A stretch of 64,000 nucleotides of DNA from Cyclina sinensis (lineage: Eukaryota; Mollusca; Bivalvia; Venerida; Veneridae), in assembly GCA_012932295.1 (NCBI GenBank), contig JAAONU010000016.1:27093290-27157289 (forward strand), written 5' to 3'. Position 1 is the first letter of the stretch. Each line of letters begins with the position of its first letter. Positions 12,173 through 25,400 of this stretch are shown in pieces. Under the pieces are notes generated by a model. It saw only the letters and a program-made list of their open reading frames with translations, made no database searches and was not told the origin of the DNA. Position numbers and translations under genes: made by a program.

Positions 12173-13240
12173 TGTGTAGTGTTTAAGCAAACTGACAAAA
12201 ACATTATGCAAACATTTTTTGTTAAGACCAACAGAGGCTAAAACTGTATTTACTGGATACTTACCTGAACAATTTCCACATGATTTTAAGAAACACGAGC
12301 TAATGTTGTGTATGGAAATACCTCATTTCTCACACATATCTCATCGACATATCTCATTTTCAACATTTCTAAGTCGAAACTACTTTAATACTGTTGCATG
12401 AATTTCCTCAATACTTTTATCTATATTTATTTCATAATCTAGCAAAAAATGTGTTATAGAATTATTTTCACTGCTTTCCAACTTTAATCATGTAACTGAA
12501 CTGTATTTTTGGCAAATAGCAACTGAAGAGCTGTACAAAAGGTCAAGAACATTGCTCTAATTATAAGTTCAGGTATTTGTAAGTCAGAAAACCATCACCT
12601 ATCCCAAATCAACAATGTAGCAAGAGAAACAATGAATATCAAAATAATCCCTGAGACAATTACCCACAAAGTAACTTCTAAATGGATGAAAAGTAAGTAC
12701 ATGCTTGTCCTGAATTACAGAAATATTTATGAATATTTATCTAAAATGACAAGTTTTATTAAAAATAAGCGAATATTCAATAGAGAAGATGCATATTACG
12801 AAACTGTCAAGTGTATTCTTCTCTGAAGGAATGTTTCAAGTATATGAAATTTCTATGTGTGTGAGGACCATATGCCTGAAAGTGTAGAATATTTGCATAT
12901 ACAAGAAAATTTGCTGTAAATGTATTATACTGCAGTGTAAAGTAGTGACAATGACATCAGTCTAGAAAAGGCAAAGGTCACAGTGTACACAGTAATCACT
13001 GACAATTCCTGCTGTTATGGAACATGGTGTATCAGAAATATACACAGGTGAAGAACAACCCTGTTGTTTTCAATGATATAACATGTTAATTTATTGAAAA
13101 GACCTTGTAATATTCTAGATAATAACATAAATAGCTGAGTAACTCTAGATTTATGGACTTTTCATTTCTTGTAATATTTCTTGTTCTATTTATAGTTTCT
13201 GAAAGTCATGGATACTAATTATCTGTCTCTTTAGAAAATG
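12173..13240. other. 3' flank / 3' UTR region of EDRF1 (minus strand)
   Basis: No coding segment is seen. The part next to 13241 should be the EDRF1 3' UTR (see the polyadenylation signal at 13090-13095). The remainder is AT-rich with isolated ORFs of about 60 codons that resemble nothing I know. Confidence 0.5.
13090..13095 (-). promoter_or_regulatory. Candidate polyadenylation signal for EDRF1
   Basis: AATAAA on the minus strand, about 146 bases past the EDRF1 stop codon. It is the first canonical hexamer I found downstream. No transcript evidence is available here. Confidence 0.4.
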
Positions 13241-13430
13241 TCAAGTAACACTTGATTCATGCTGAACCTGTGCTCTGTGGCAAAAATCTGAGACTTGTTC
13301 CAATAAGGCATCAAGAAAAGCACATTTATTCTGCAGTTTACTGGCTTCTGCTTCTGATCTGCTTCCACTTATACTTCTAGCATACAATGCTTTTACTTCT
13401 GTTAATGCTGTTGCCCTCTGTTTGTTGGCA
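13241..13430 (-). CDS. EDRF1: EDRF1 exon 21 (last, residues ~1080-1142)
   Basis: The acceptor TTACTTCCAG precedes 13430. The exon starts in phase 2 and reads SANKQRATALTEVKALYARS ... to the TGA at 13241-13243. It corresponds to the vertebrate 'RATANKTATLLERINVI' C terminus. Confidence 0.88.
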
Positions 13431-16400
13431 CTGGAAGTAAAAAAAGTATGACCTAGATTTTAAGAAATACAGCAAAACAGACCGAAAACAAATGATATAA
13501 AACAGTTCCAATTAATGTGCTAGAATATATAACCTTGTGTTGCATTATAATTAGACTTGATGGCTAAGTTAATGAACCAAACTATAATCAAAACATATTC
13601 CATATACACAATATTGATACATATTTAATGTTTTTCAGATCACTTAGATAAGTCAGTAAAAAGTTGAGCAATAATAATTTTCGTCTAAAAACCCACTTTC
13701 ATTTATGAAATACATTTGTATTGAAATAAGATGAGCAAAAATTCACAGATATACACTGCTCAAATTAATTAAAGGAGCACAAATATGTTATGGCTGAATT
13801 TCCCACCATACTAGATATTTGCTGCAAATTTCGTTTGTAGGTATCGACTGTCAATATCTTCGAGAAACCCGTGCACTTTACAATAAATTTACAAAGCATG
13901 GGCATTTTGTTTTTCTTTTTGTTGTGTAACCCCCGAATAAGATTTAGACTTTTGCATGGGTACAATTTGTTCATGATAGCACATTTGACAAAATGAATGT
14001 TTTAGTGCAACTTTTTACTGTTTCTACTCTTTTGACAATGGTCCAGGGTGTGCGACATCATTTAGCAACTACTGATGTTGCTTGGGCCGTGCAGATGACC
14101 GAAAATGGATTTACGCAATGTGAGGTGGCCACCGTTCTAGGCGTTCCTCATAACGTTGTTGCCAGGTTGTGGAGTCTTTATCAGGAGACTGGAGAATTCA
14201 CAAAAAGACCTGGGCAAGGTCGTCACCGCATTACAACACCTCGTCAGGACCGATATCTGAAAACTTTGGCCCTCAGATATCGTCAGTGTGCTGCTACTGG
14301 CATTGAAATTGACTTCTGGCAAGCTACAGGGGTTCGTGTGCCCACTTAAACTGTCTGAAATTGTCTTCATGAAGATGGTTTGGATGTTTGAAGACCGGCC
14401 AGAGGACAAATTCTGACCGTAGCTCACCGGAGAGCTCGCTTGGAGTTTGCCAAGGAACATGTCACTTGGCAACTGGGATTTGTGCTCTTCACAGATGAGA
14501 GCCGCTACCATGTTTCGACGTGTGAAAGGCATGTGAGGGAGTTGCGTCGCAGAGGAGAGAGGTATGCGGAATATTTTTCCATATGACAGGTTTGGCAGTG
14601 GGTCAGTTATGGTGTGGGCAGGGATATCCATTGACATGTGCACAGACCTTTATGTGATTCCAGAAGGTAGTCTGATGGCCCTGAGATATAGGGACGAGTT
14701 CCTAGAACCAATTGTTAGGCCATAATGTATGCTGGTGTGATAGGTGAAACTTTTCGTTTAGTGCAAGATAATGCCTGAGCACACACTGCAAGAATCGTCC
14801 GGAACTTCTTTGATGATGAAGGTATTGAGGTGATAGACTGGCCAGCGAGATCTCCCGATCATAACCCTAAGAGGCATGTCTGGGACATGCTTTCTCGTAG
14901 ACTTTTTTTGCGTCCAAACCCTGTGCAGAACGTCCATGAGCTTCTCATGCTCTTGTAGCAGGATAGGATGCCATACCACAGGATATGATCAGACGTGTCA
15001 TCAGGAGCATGCCCAGACGATGCAGAGAGTGCCTAAATGCCTGAGAGGGAAAGACTCATTACTGACACTGACTATGAAACGTTTTTACAGACATTGGTTG
15101 TTCTCCTGTAAGACCACCATTTCAAAGTTAATTTGATAGTGTTCATATCCTGGACACTGTCTCTGTCTCTGCCTGTTGGCAATGAAAATGCCGATTTGTT
15201 TTTGTAAAAAGAACGATTTTGCTATATCTGTAAATTTTACAGTGTAAAAGATATTCATAAATCTACCTAACACGTATGGTATTTTATAGATTATATGGGC
15301 GCTCCTTTAATTAATTTGAGCAGTATAGTAAACTGATAATCTGGTATAAAAGTGATATAAATTGCACTGACAAACTGATGCAAAAATGAGTGCGACTATT
15401 TGCTGAGCTGAAGTTATATTTCCTTTACATGCCTTGGAAACTATTTCCTACTAATTCAATGCCATAATTATGTTTTTATCTGAAATCTCACAGTTTAAAT
15501 ATTATCAAGATGTATAAAATATCATCTGTTATAACATTTCTCAGTTCAGTTTACAACTGAGTTTTACTGTACATTATATTATAAACACTAGATGTATAAA
15601 CGATGACTAAAAGAATTTTTCCATACAGTAAAGACATTAATAAGACCAATTAAAAAGTAGTGTTATCAATGAATCAATCTTAACAACAGGTCTCATTAGC
15701 GCTAAAGATTAGACTCTGGTTCTTTCATACTGCTAATTTTTTCCTGATTTTGAAATAATTAAAGTTGTTTTAATAGCTAGTCTTTACTGAAATATATTTT
15801 ATCATGTTATATCTCTTGTTCTTAATTAACTCGATACAGTAACTTCAGACTGATATACAGTTTGTTTGCGGGTATCTCTTTACATAAAATTAGGCTGATT
15901 AAAATTTTAATGTAAAGTGACTGTATTTTTTTCTGACAAGTGATGTTGATCTGTTCAGCAATGTAACTTAAGTCACTTACATAAAAACATACCATATTAC
16001 TGATCAGCTTCCTTATGGTAATTAGCAACATCTATAAGAAACAAGAGGGCCATGACGGCCCTATATTGCTCACATGAGAACCATTGAGTACAAATTGAAA
16101 CAGCAAGGCCAATGAATGAATCAAGGTAAGTTAAGATGTTAAAGTTGAGATCTACATACAAAATTGTACATTTGGCCCAAATTTCATTGACAGAAAATTG
16201 GCAAGAAGCACAAGGTCAATGTCACCTAGAGTCAAAGGTGAAATACAATTTCTGAAAAAAAGATTTTCAAAGATTTTATATTTTAAAAATATAGGACCAC
16301 CAATTTAGCATGGCCAATTTTAATCCCTTGGAAATAATCTGAACAATCTTGACAGATGCTTCAAACCAAATTTCTAAACTGTTGGCCATAAAGTTTCAGA

Positions 16401-19400
16401 GAGGAAAATTTAATTTAAAAGTTTTTCCTATAAAACTCAATGTTAATCAAATGGCCCCTCAAATGGGGTAAATTTTGACCCAAGGGATATAATTTGAATA
16501 CTTTGGAAGAGATTCATTAATCACAAAATCTTAAAGCTGAGGACGTGATACTTTCAGAGATGATTTTCAATTTTTCCTAAATATCTCAAAATAAATCAGG
16601 TGACCCCTTTGGCAGGGCCAATTTTAACCCTAGGTAAATAATTTTAGCAATATTTGTAGGGATATGATTAACAATGCTACAAGCCAAATATCTAAGATCA
16701 AGTGCTTATGGTTTCTGACAAGAAGATTTTCAAATATTTTATAATTTACACATACAGAACCCCTAGGGCAGAGTCAATTATAACCCCAGGGGCATAATTT
16801 GAACAATCTTTGTAGAGGACTGCTAGATGATATTTAATACAAAATACTTCAACTCTAGGCCTTGTGTTTTTGACAAGATTGTCAAAGTTTTCATTCTATA
16901 AGCCTATGTAAAACAATCTTGGTGATGACCTCTAGATGATACTCCATGCAAATTATCTCAGCTAATGGCCTTGTGGTTTCAGACAAGATGATTTTCAATG
17001 TTTTTCCTATATATTTCTATGCAAAACATGTGACCCTCTGCAGCGGGGCAAATTTTTACCCCATGAACATAATTTGAAAAACCTTGGTAGAGGTCCACTA
17101 GAGGATGCCTTATACCAAATTTCAGAGCTCTGTGCCAAGTGGTTTCAGACAAGATTTTTTTCTGCATGGAACTGAATTCTTTGAACAACTTTGGTAAAGC
17201 TTCATGCAAGAAACACCCATGCAAAGTTTCAACCAATTTGACCTTGCAGTTTTAGATGAGATTTTGTTTAAAGCAAAAGCTGGTGACACAGGACAGACAA
17301 TGGACACAGCCCTGTCACAATACTCATGTGAGCTTAAAGAAGTTGAAAACAAGTTGATTTTGCTTATGTTGCATTTTTTTCTATCCATCAGGGTTTACAA
17401 CCTGGAAAGGCCAGGACATTGCTCTGAAAGCAATAGATATCAAGATCCAAACTGCACTTGTTACCTACCTTTTCTTGGAATGCAAACTTGTGTACACTTT
17501 CAGAAGCTGCTGCAGCACAAACTGTAAACGTTCCTCTATGATATTTGTGATGGTCTCCCCTTCCTGCTGTACACTGTTTCCTTCATCAGTGTCAGTCAGC
17601 TGCGACACAAAGCCTCTTAAGGATTCCTGGCAGTCTGCCAAACATTGCAGCATCTGGTGGAGAGTTTTTAAATTCCTTGAACTAGTCTGACCTGAAGAAA
17701 AATATCAAAATAAAAAAAACTTGAAGAAAGTTACATGTTGAAATTTAGAGGGAGTTCTTAAAGCATTCAGAATGATAAGAAGAAGTGAATTATGCTCTAA
17801 GCCTACTTGAACAAAAAGACCTTTCAGTTCTTTGTTAGTGTATGGTGTTAAATAAATTGAATAATTTGTCACCTAGGAAAATGCAATACAAAAATGTGAC
17901 CATGTTCAGAAACTGGCTATGGCAAGTAGATGTTTCATTTTTCAGACACTAATCAATGCCAACAATGAAGTTTTATCAATGGAATATCTTCCTGACATGC
18001 AGTGAAATTCATAAGTTATAATTATCCGCAAAAAAATATCCATAATCCCCTTAATTCCTTAACTGTGTCCGTTACATGCCTTCAGTAGAGAATTGGCTTC
18101 CATCCTTCCTGTTATTAATTCCAGAACAATCTGACAAACTAATTAAAATATAAATTCATTCAAAGTCATGGTAATCTGGAAACAAAAGCATCAAAGAAAA
18201 GGAAACAAACATTATGGTTTCATGACAAGTTTTTGTTGAGACCTTGAAACAGAGGCCAATCATCAATAAAGTGAACTAGAAAAAAATTGCTGACCCAGAC
18301 TATAACACAGAAATCGTGACCCAATTAAAAACTCAAACACAAGAAAACGTGTTCTTTAATGTTGATAATACCTATGCCCCTTCCTGGTGTTCATTCATTA
18401 AAACATAATTATTCCTCATTTTCAATTTTTTCATTCATGTTTTAAATCCCCCCTGAAACTTTAATGGCATGTCATAGCTGATTGTAAATCTATAATCAAT
18501 AAAGAGATCAGTACTAATTGTCAGATTTATCAAGTTTAAAGAATCTTTACTTCCTGTGAAACAGACAAAATCAATTACAAGCAATGGAAACAAATAAACA
18601 AACACAGAAGTGCAACAAAACTAGGGTTTTACGGAGGCTTCATTTATACATTTAAGCAAAATCAGCAAAATTCAGATCTACCATTGTACCATAATGAACA
18701 TGACTTGTTCAAGCAATGACCCTGTAGTGTGTATCCAGCTGTGGAATGACTGCTGGGTAGTCTAACAGCTGTATAGACTCTAATCATTAAAGCATTGCAC
18801 ATGCCATGCTTAGTCACATCACTGTTATAAACTTTGGTACATACAGACAACTCTATTTTTGTATAGCGAACGCTAGGGCCTGACTTTTGAATGAATCATT
18901 GTTACTTCCAAATACCAAAAAGAGTTCTTTCATGACTATATGATAGATTATATTGCTTTCTTAAATGGTAAAACATAATTCAGACAACATATTACAAATG
19001 TCTGTGTAAATTGGCAGATCATTTTTCATTACCATGAGCTAAATATAATTGTCTTTTCACAATATAAGCTCAGCAGCTTCTAGATTTATTATTAAAATTC
19101 TGGTTTAATTTTCTCACCAGTGAGGCTCATTTCAAGCAGAGCAATAAATTCTAGCTGTGCACGGAGGAGTTCTACATGACATTCCATTTGCTGGTACAGT
19201 TTCAATGCCCTTATATAGTGTTTCTCTGACAGCTGTCGCAAGTGCTTCCTCTTCTGTTCAGAACACTGTAAAGACAGTAACATAAGTAAGGTCTATATTT
19301 CAATCTCTCATTCAAAAATTCTCTAATTACCATCATAAATTGATCACATTTGATTTAAAGTCTGTGAGTAACCTTAACATAAACAAGAGGGCCATGATGG

Positions 19401-22400
19401 CCCTGGATCGCTCACCTGAGTACTTTGGCTGTAGGTTTGCTGTTAAGCAGTATTTCATTTTTTAATTGAAAATATGTAAGTGCCTACAAACCAAATATGT
19501 AAAATATCAGTCAATAAATAAAGGCTCTATGACAGAAAGTAGAAATATCTATTATAAGCTATGGTGACCTTGACCTTGACCCAGTGACCTCAAACCCTAC
19601 CCATGGGTAGAGGTCCATGCAAGGAACCTCTATACTGAATATCAAAGATATTGGTCTATAAATGAAGGCTCTATGAGGTACAGTAGATAAATCTACTTTT
19701 AGCCTCCGTGACCTTTAACCTAATCCAATAATTTGAAAAAGCTTGAAAAAGCTTGCTTCATGCCAAATTTTAGAATTCTAGGTCTTGTGGTTTCAGACAA
19801 GAAGATTTTTAAAGATTTTCTTCTATATTGTTATTTAAAACTTGTGACCCCTCGGGCGGGGCCAATAGTGACCCCAGGGACATTTTTCTAACAAACTTGG
19901 TAGAGGTCCACTAGACAATGCTACACACCAAATATCTAAGCTCTATAACTTACGGTTTCTGACAAGAAGATTTTTTTAGATTTTCCTTTATAACTTTATC
20001 TAAAACTAGTGGCCCCTGGGGCGGGGCCATTTTTGACTCAGAGGCCAGGATTTGAACAAACTTGGTAGAGGTCCACTAGACAATGCTACACACCAAATAT
20101 CTAAAATCTATAACTTACGGTTTCTGACAAGAAGATTTTTCAAGATTTTCTTATATAAATGTATGTAAAACTAGTGGCCCCTGGGGCGGGGCCATTTTTG
20201 ACCCAGAGGACAGGATTTGAACAAACTTGGTAGAGGTCCACTAGACAATGCTACACACCAAATATCTAAGCTCTATAACTTACGGTTTCTGACAAGAAGA
20301 TTTTTTAAGATTTTCCTATATAACTCTATGTAAAACTAGTGGCCCCTGGGGCGGGGTCATTTTTGACCCAGAGGCCAGGATTTGAACAAACTTGGTAGAG
20401 GTCCACTAGACAATGCTACACACCAAATATCTAAGCTCTATAACTTACGGTTTCTGACAAGAAGATTTTTTAAAGATTTTCCTATATAACTCTATGTAAA
20501 ACAAGTGACCCCCGGGGCGGGGTCATTTTTGACCCAGAGGCCATGATTTGAACAAACTTGGTAGAGGTCCACTAGACAATGCTACATACCAAATATCTGA
20601 ACTCTAGGCCTTGTGGTTTCTGACAAGAAGATTTTCAAGTTTTCCCTATATAACTCTATGTAAAATCAACTGACCCCTGGGGTGGGGTCAGTTTTGTCCC
20701 CAGGGACATAATTTGAACAAACTTGGTAGAGGTCCACTAGATGATGCTTCATACCAAATATCAAAGCTCCAGGCCTTGTGGTTTCGGAGAAATTCATATT
20801 AAATTATAAACACCTTTTATATTTTGCTTAAATGTTTACAATAGTATATTGATAAAACTTTTTAAGATAACTTGAAGGCAAAACTGATATATTTCAAAAT
20901 TTGCTTTGATATCTTTTACTTATCATGATGAAATGGGTGGGGTAAACTGGTATCAAGTTTGTGATCACTGTTTTCAGTAGTTCTCTCTATTTGTATTTTT
21001 TATTCCAGGTTACTAAGTGTCAATCTTGAGCCCATTTGACCTACATTAAATCTCATCCAAGGGATCAACTAGACAAATATTCCAACCAAGTTAATGAAAA
21101 CTGGATAAAAAATTTCACCACTAAAATGTTCACATTTCTCCACAAATATCAGTTGGTGACCTTGTTTTTGACCCTACATGACCAAGTTTACAATAGCTAT
21201 CAGAATGACACTGACATCCCCTTATAACAAATCCCCAACATTAATGAAGAATGTTGACTCAGCATGGTGAGTCTAAAACAAGCAGAGTTATCTACTTATA
21301 AAGCTAAACTATGTTTTAAATTCCTGGATTCTCTCATCCTCAAGTAATTGGTTGATTTGGTTTGGTTTTATTTGGGTTTAATGCCAGTTTAACAGCTAAG
21401 GTCATATTCCGGCGGTCACTCCACCTAACCAGTCATGAGTGTTCCTGGGTATCCAACCAGTTTACTAACCAATTTCTCTGCAAGTGACTGACTACTTCCT
21501 CACTTGCTTCAGAGGTGAGGGACAAATGACATACAGATCAATTATCACGGAGAAACTTTGCCGGCCCTGATGGGTATTGATTCAAAATAGTTAGGCCATT
21601 ATAAGGCAATTAATGAAAATGGGTTAATAAACAAATTGTTAATATAATATGTAAAGGTGTTTTTTGCTGTGTTCCATCAAGGTTAAAACTATCTGAGTTT
21701 TGGAACCAAGTTCAACATAAACACCTTCAGTGTACAAATTGTGACAGTTATATCTTGATAAAATGCAGAAAAACAACTTCAGTTATAAATGAAAATTCAG
21801 GTATTCATCTTTGATAGTATTAAATGCTTACACAATGTTGTATAAAAATATGAACATCTACTATGGTTATTAAAATTTAATAAGCAACAGCAAAGAATTT
21901 CATTAGACTCTCCAACACAGAAGTGTAGTCGTCTTTCATGTAGTGTAAATTCAAAAATAGCAATTTAATGTTTTATTGCTCTGAGTTTTGCAGGGTCATA
22001 TATCACAAACATTATTTCTAAGAAAATGTAATTAGCAAATATTTATAATAGAAAAAGCTTACATCTCCTCTTAAGGTATTATGAAACAGGGATGCAAGTC
22101 TGTGGTTGATGGTTGCCATTCGAAACTGATACATGGGCTGGCTAGCAAAGGAGGCATCTTCTTTGCAGTATTTCAAAGAGCTGTCCATCAAATTTGCAAT
22201 CTCATTTTCTATCTGAAAAGCATTAAAATATCTTTGATATATTATCCAATATATTTCATTGAAACATGTTCAATGCTTACCAATGCAATTTATCAGCTAT
22301 TTGCAGAGTTACTATGGAAAAGACTTAACCAGTGCTTATTTATGATGGCTTGTAAACTGAGTAACTTGTAACCATTACTTTGTCATTACAGTGTGTATTA

Positions 22401-25400
22401 TAAATAACTTATGAAACATCTTGTTAAATGTATGCTGTGGTTAAGTCTTTTGTTACAGATTCAAATCCTTCGTGTTAATGGCAAAAGGTAACAGAGGCCC
22501 ATAATTCAAGATACATAAAAACTCCACAATTCTAGTGCTTATGTTGCGGGACTGGGAAGGTCAAACCTTCAACTTCACACCGTATCTGCTGGTGCTTAAT
22601 TCACCAAATCATGGATCAAATGTACATACATGTAAACTGATGGTAAATGTAACAAATGGTGGTGTAAAATGATCCAAATCTCACCAAATCATAAAGTTAG
22701 TTTATATAAACTGATAGTAACTCTAACACACTGCTGTGTTATATTGTTACCTCTTCTTTGTTTGCTGAGGACAAAGGAGCATAGTCTTGCAGCAAGGAAG
22801 CCATATTGAAGTATGTAGTGGACAGTTCCCATTTTACAGACTCTACAATGTTTTTAAAGCCCTGACTTCCCAACTTCAGTGCTTTCTTGTACTCATCTAT
22901 GGCCTGAAAAAAAAAGGAATTAAACTTTTAATATTTTCAAGATTAAGATAGTATCAACTAGGGCTACAGGAGAAATATTCATCTTTTTATATTAAATGTT
23001 ATATTTTTAGGGAAGAATTAATCAAGGAGATCTAAAAAGCTGACTTATTCGTTAGATGAATGATATAAGACCCTGTGAAAAGTTCTTTGAAAACAACACC
23101 CAGAACATAGTCCAATGGTCCGACAATATTTACACTGAAATCAAAACTAGAAAACAGAAAAGGGCAAAAACTGGTTATTGTGCTCTGCACTTCTTATTTA
23201 CATCTATCTATCATTAAGTATCAAGTCAATACATTAAAAGATTATTGATTAGAAAGCAGAACTTCAACAAAGAGCAATACATCTAGCATATCAAAGAAGG
23301 CATTCTGGTTCTTTTGCATTTTTTGTCTCCATGCCATATAACAATCCAGAAAGTTTCAAGTCACATTGAAGGGCTAAGCAGTTATGCTTAAGACAAAATT
23401 TAAAAGTAAAATCTCAAAATGGGCAGTAATTTTGTCAAAATCCATGACAAAGATATGCTTCTCTTGCCGAGCACTTTTCAATGCCATCCATCTTTTAAAT
23501 CATAAGTCAATACATTGAGGGTGTTACAGAATTGCTCTTATACAAATTTCAATTACAAATATTTTTAATGGGCAAAAACTCTACAAATACCAAGATAGAG
23601 CTATAGCTCTTTTGCACTGCATTTCTCTCAATGCTATCAACAATTACAGGATCATGCTACATTATGAAATGCCTTGCACAGACACACTGAATAAGGCACA
23701 GAAAAGCAAATCCTTCAACTGTCTTTTTGAAAGCAGTCAAGCTTCTAAAGCAAAAAGAATGGAGATAACAAGAATTAGCAGTCTCTACAAATATTTGGTT
23801 GAAAAAGTCTGCCTTCTGTAGAAGATATTTGATAGGCAGGAGTTTCTGTCCTTTGTGACCTATACAAATGATGCTCATTATCACCTGTTCAACTATGAAA
23901 TCAATGGATTCTTATTGTACAAGTCATTGACCATGTAACTATGATGTGTCTCAGTACTCTGTTATGCTGTTAATTGATCTCATACTATAAAACACAGCAG
24001 TCCAGCTCTGTTGATAATTACCTTTTAACAATGCAGGGGGCTAGAAACACTTAACAGACAAAATACAAAATTAATTTGACACTTAAAAAGTATGTAATTT
24101 TCATACAACCACCACTGTTTGTACTGACTTCCTGAACTTGTGTTTAATTTCAAAGGGATGTTTGTCTGCTCTATGTTCTTTCTTCAGCTTAGCTTTCTTT
24201 TGGCAACCATATTTGACATAAACAAATTTGTGAGGCATATACTGGTACGTTTAACAGCTAAATCATAAAACTGTACATTTGTTAAGGTTCTTTTGTACTA
24301 TTTACAAATGAGTTAGCCATTTCATTACCTGATGATGAAAGAGTGTCAGACAGATGGACAATGTCTGTAAGCAACTATTAATAGTACTTAAAAGTTAATT
24401 TTTTCTTCTGTACAATGTAACTTAGTTTTGCAGTTTCTTCATACTAAATTTACAAGTCCAAATAAACGCCAACCTCAAGATACTTAATATTATTTGAAAA
24501 CAGACATATCTGTTTTATAATAGAAGTTCATGAACTACAATGATATTCTGAGGTCAACTTGAAAGTCAAATACAGAGTCACAGTTATGCTAGGTGTGAAA
24601 TATTCATCTTTCAGACTGAGAGTTTGGTATGCAAGTTAAATAACATTGTAGAGAACAGCAAAAATATACAATGACTTCAAATGATTTTAATCAAGCAGGC
24701 CATGGTGGCCTTATATTGCTCCCTTGAGTACCACTATTATCTTTTAATAACAAAATGGTCAAATATTATCTGTTATACAAAGGTAAGACTCTAAGTCAGA
24801 CAACCTAGATTTTCATTCCATGTAACTTACTTTAAACTAAGAAATGTTTTTGCACATTTTAAGCAAGCAACTTTTGGGGATGGCATTTTTTTGCCAATTT
24901 AAATAGCCACAAAAAGCTTTCTTTATTGAAAACGCAAAATTTGCTAGCAACATTAAAAAATGACCAATATACACAGAGAAATATTTTCATTTAATACATG
25001 GCGTATGCAATTATACAACTTTATTTTTTATTTCTTGCAATCGGATGTGTGTAAAGCCTTACTGATTTCATTTTATTACTATCTGTCTATTTGAGCTTAT
25101 TGCTGGTACTGGTTGCCTATATGACCGATGCTCCATGAAGAGATTAGTTATTTTTTTGTTGCGGGGTAGTGCAAGATACAGATAGCACCCCATTCCAGAG
25201 ACACCCTTGGTTCTTTGGCATGCTCAGTGTATAGCACTGATACATGGGATCTCGGTTTAACGTCTCATCCAAAAGACTATTAGTAATATTAGTGGAGGAG
25301 CGGGGGATCGAACTCAGGACCCCTGGTTTACCAGTCCAGCACGTTACCGTTGGACTACATCTGCTCTTTATTACTATAACAGCATAATCTGCTTTAAATA

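Noticed and set aside
14137..14643. 168-codon minus-strand ORF
   Set aside because: Antisense to the Tc1-like transposase pseudogene, whose sense-strand motifs are unmistakable.
25264..25366. Functional tRNA-Thr gene
   Set aside because: The acceptor stem does not pair and the head continues into a SINE body.
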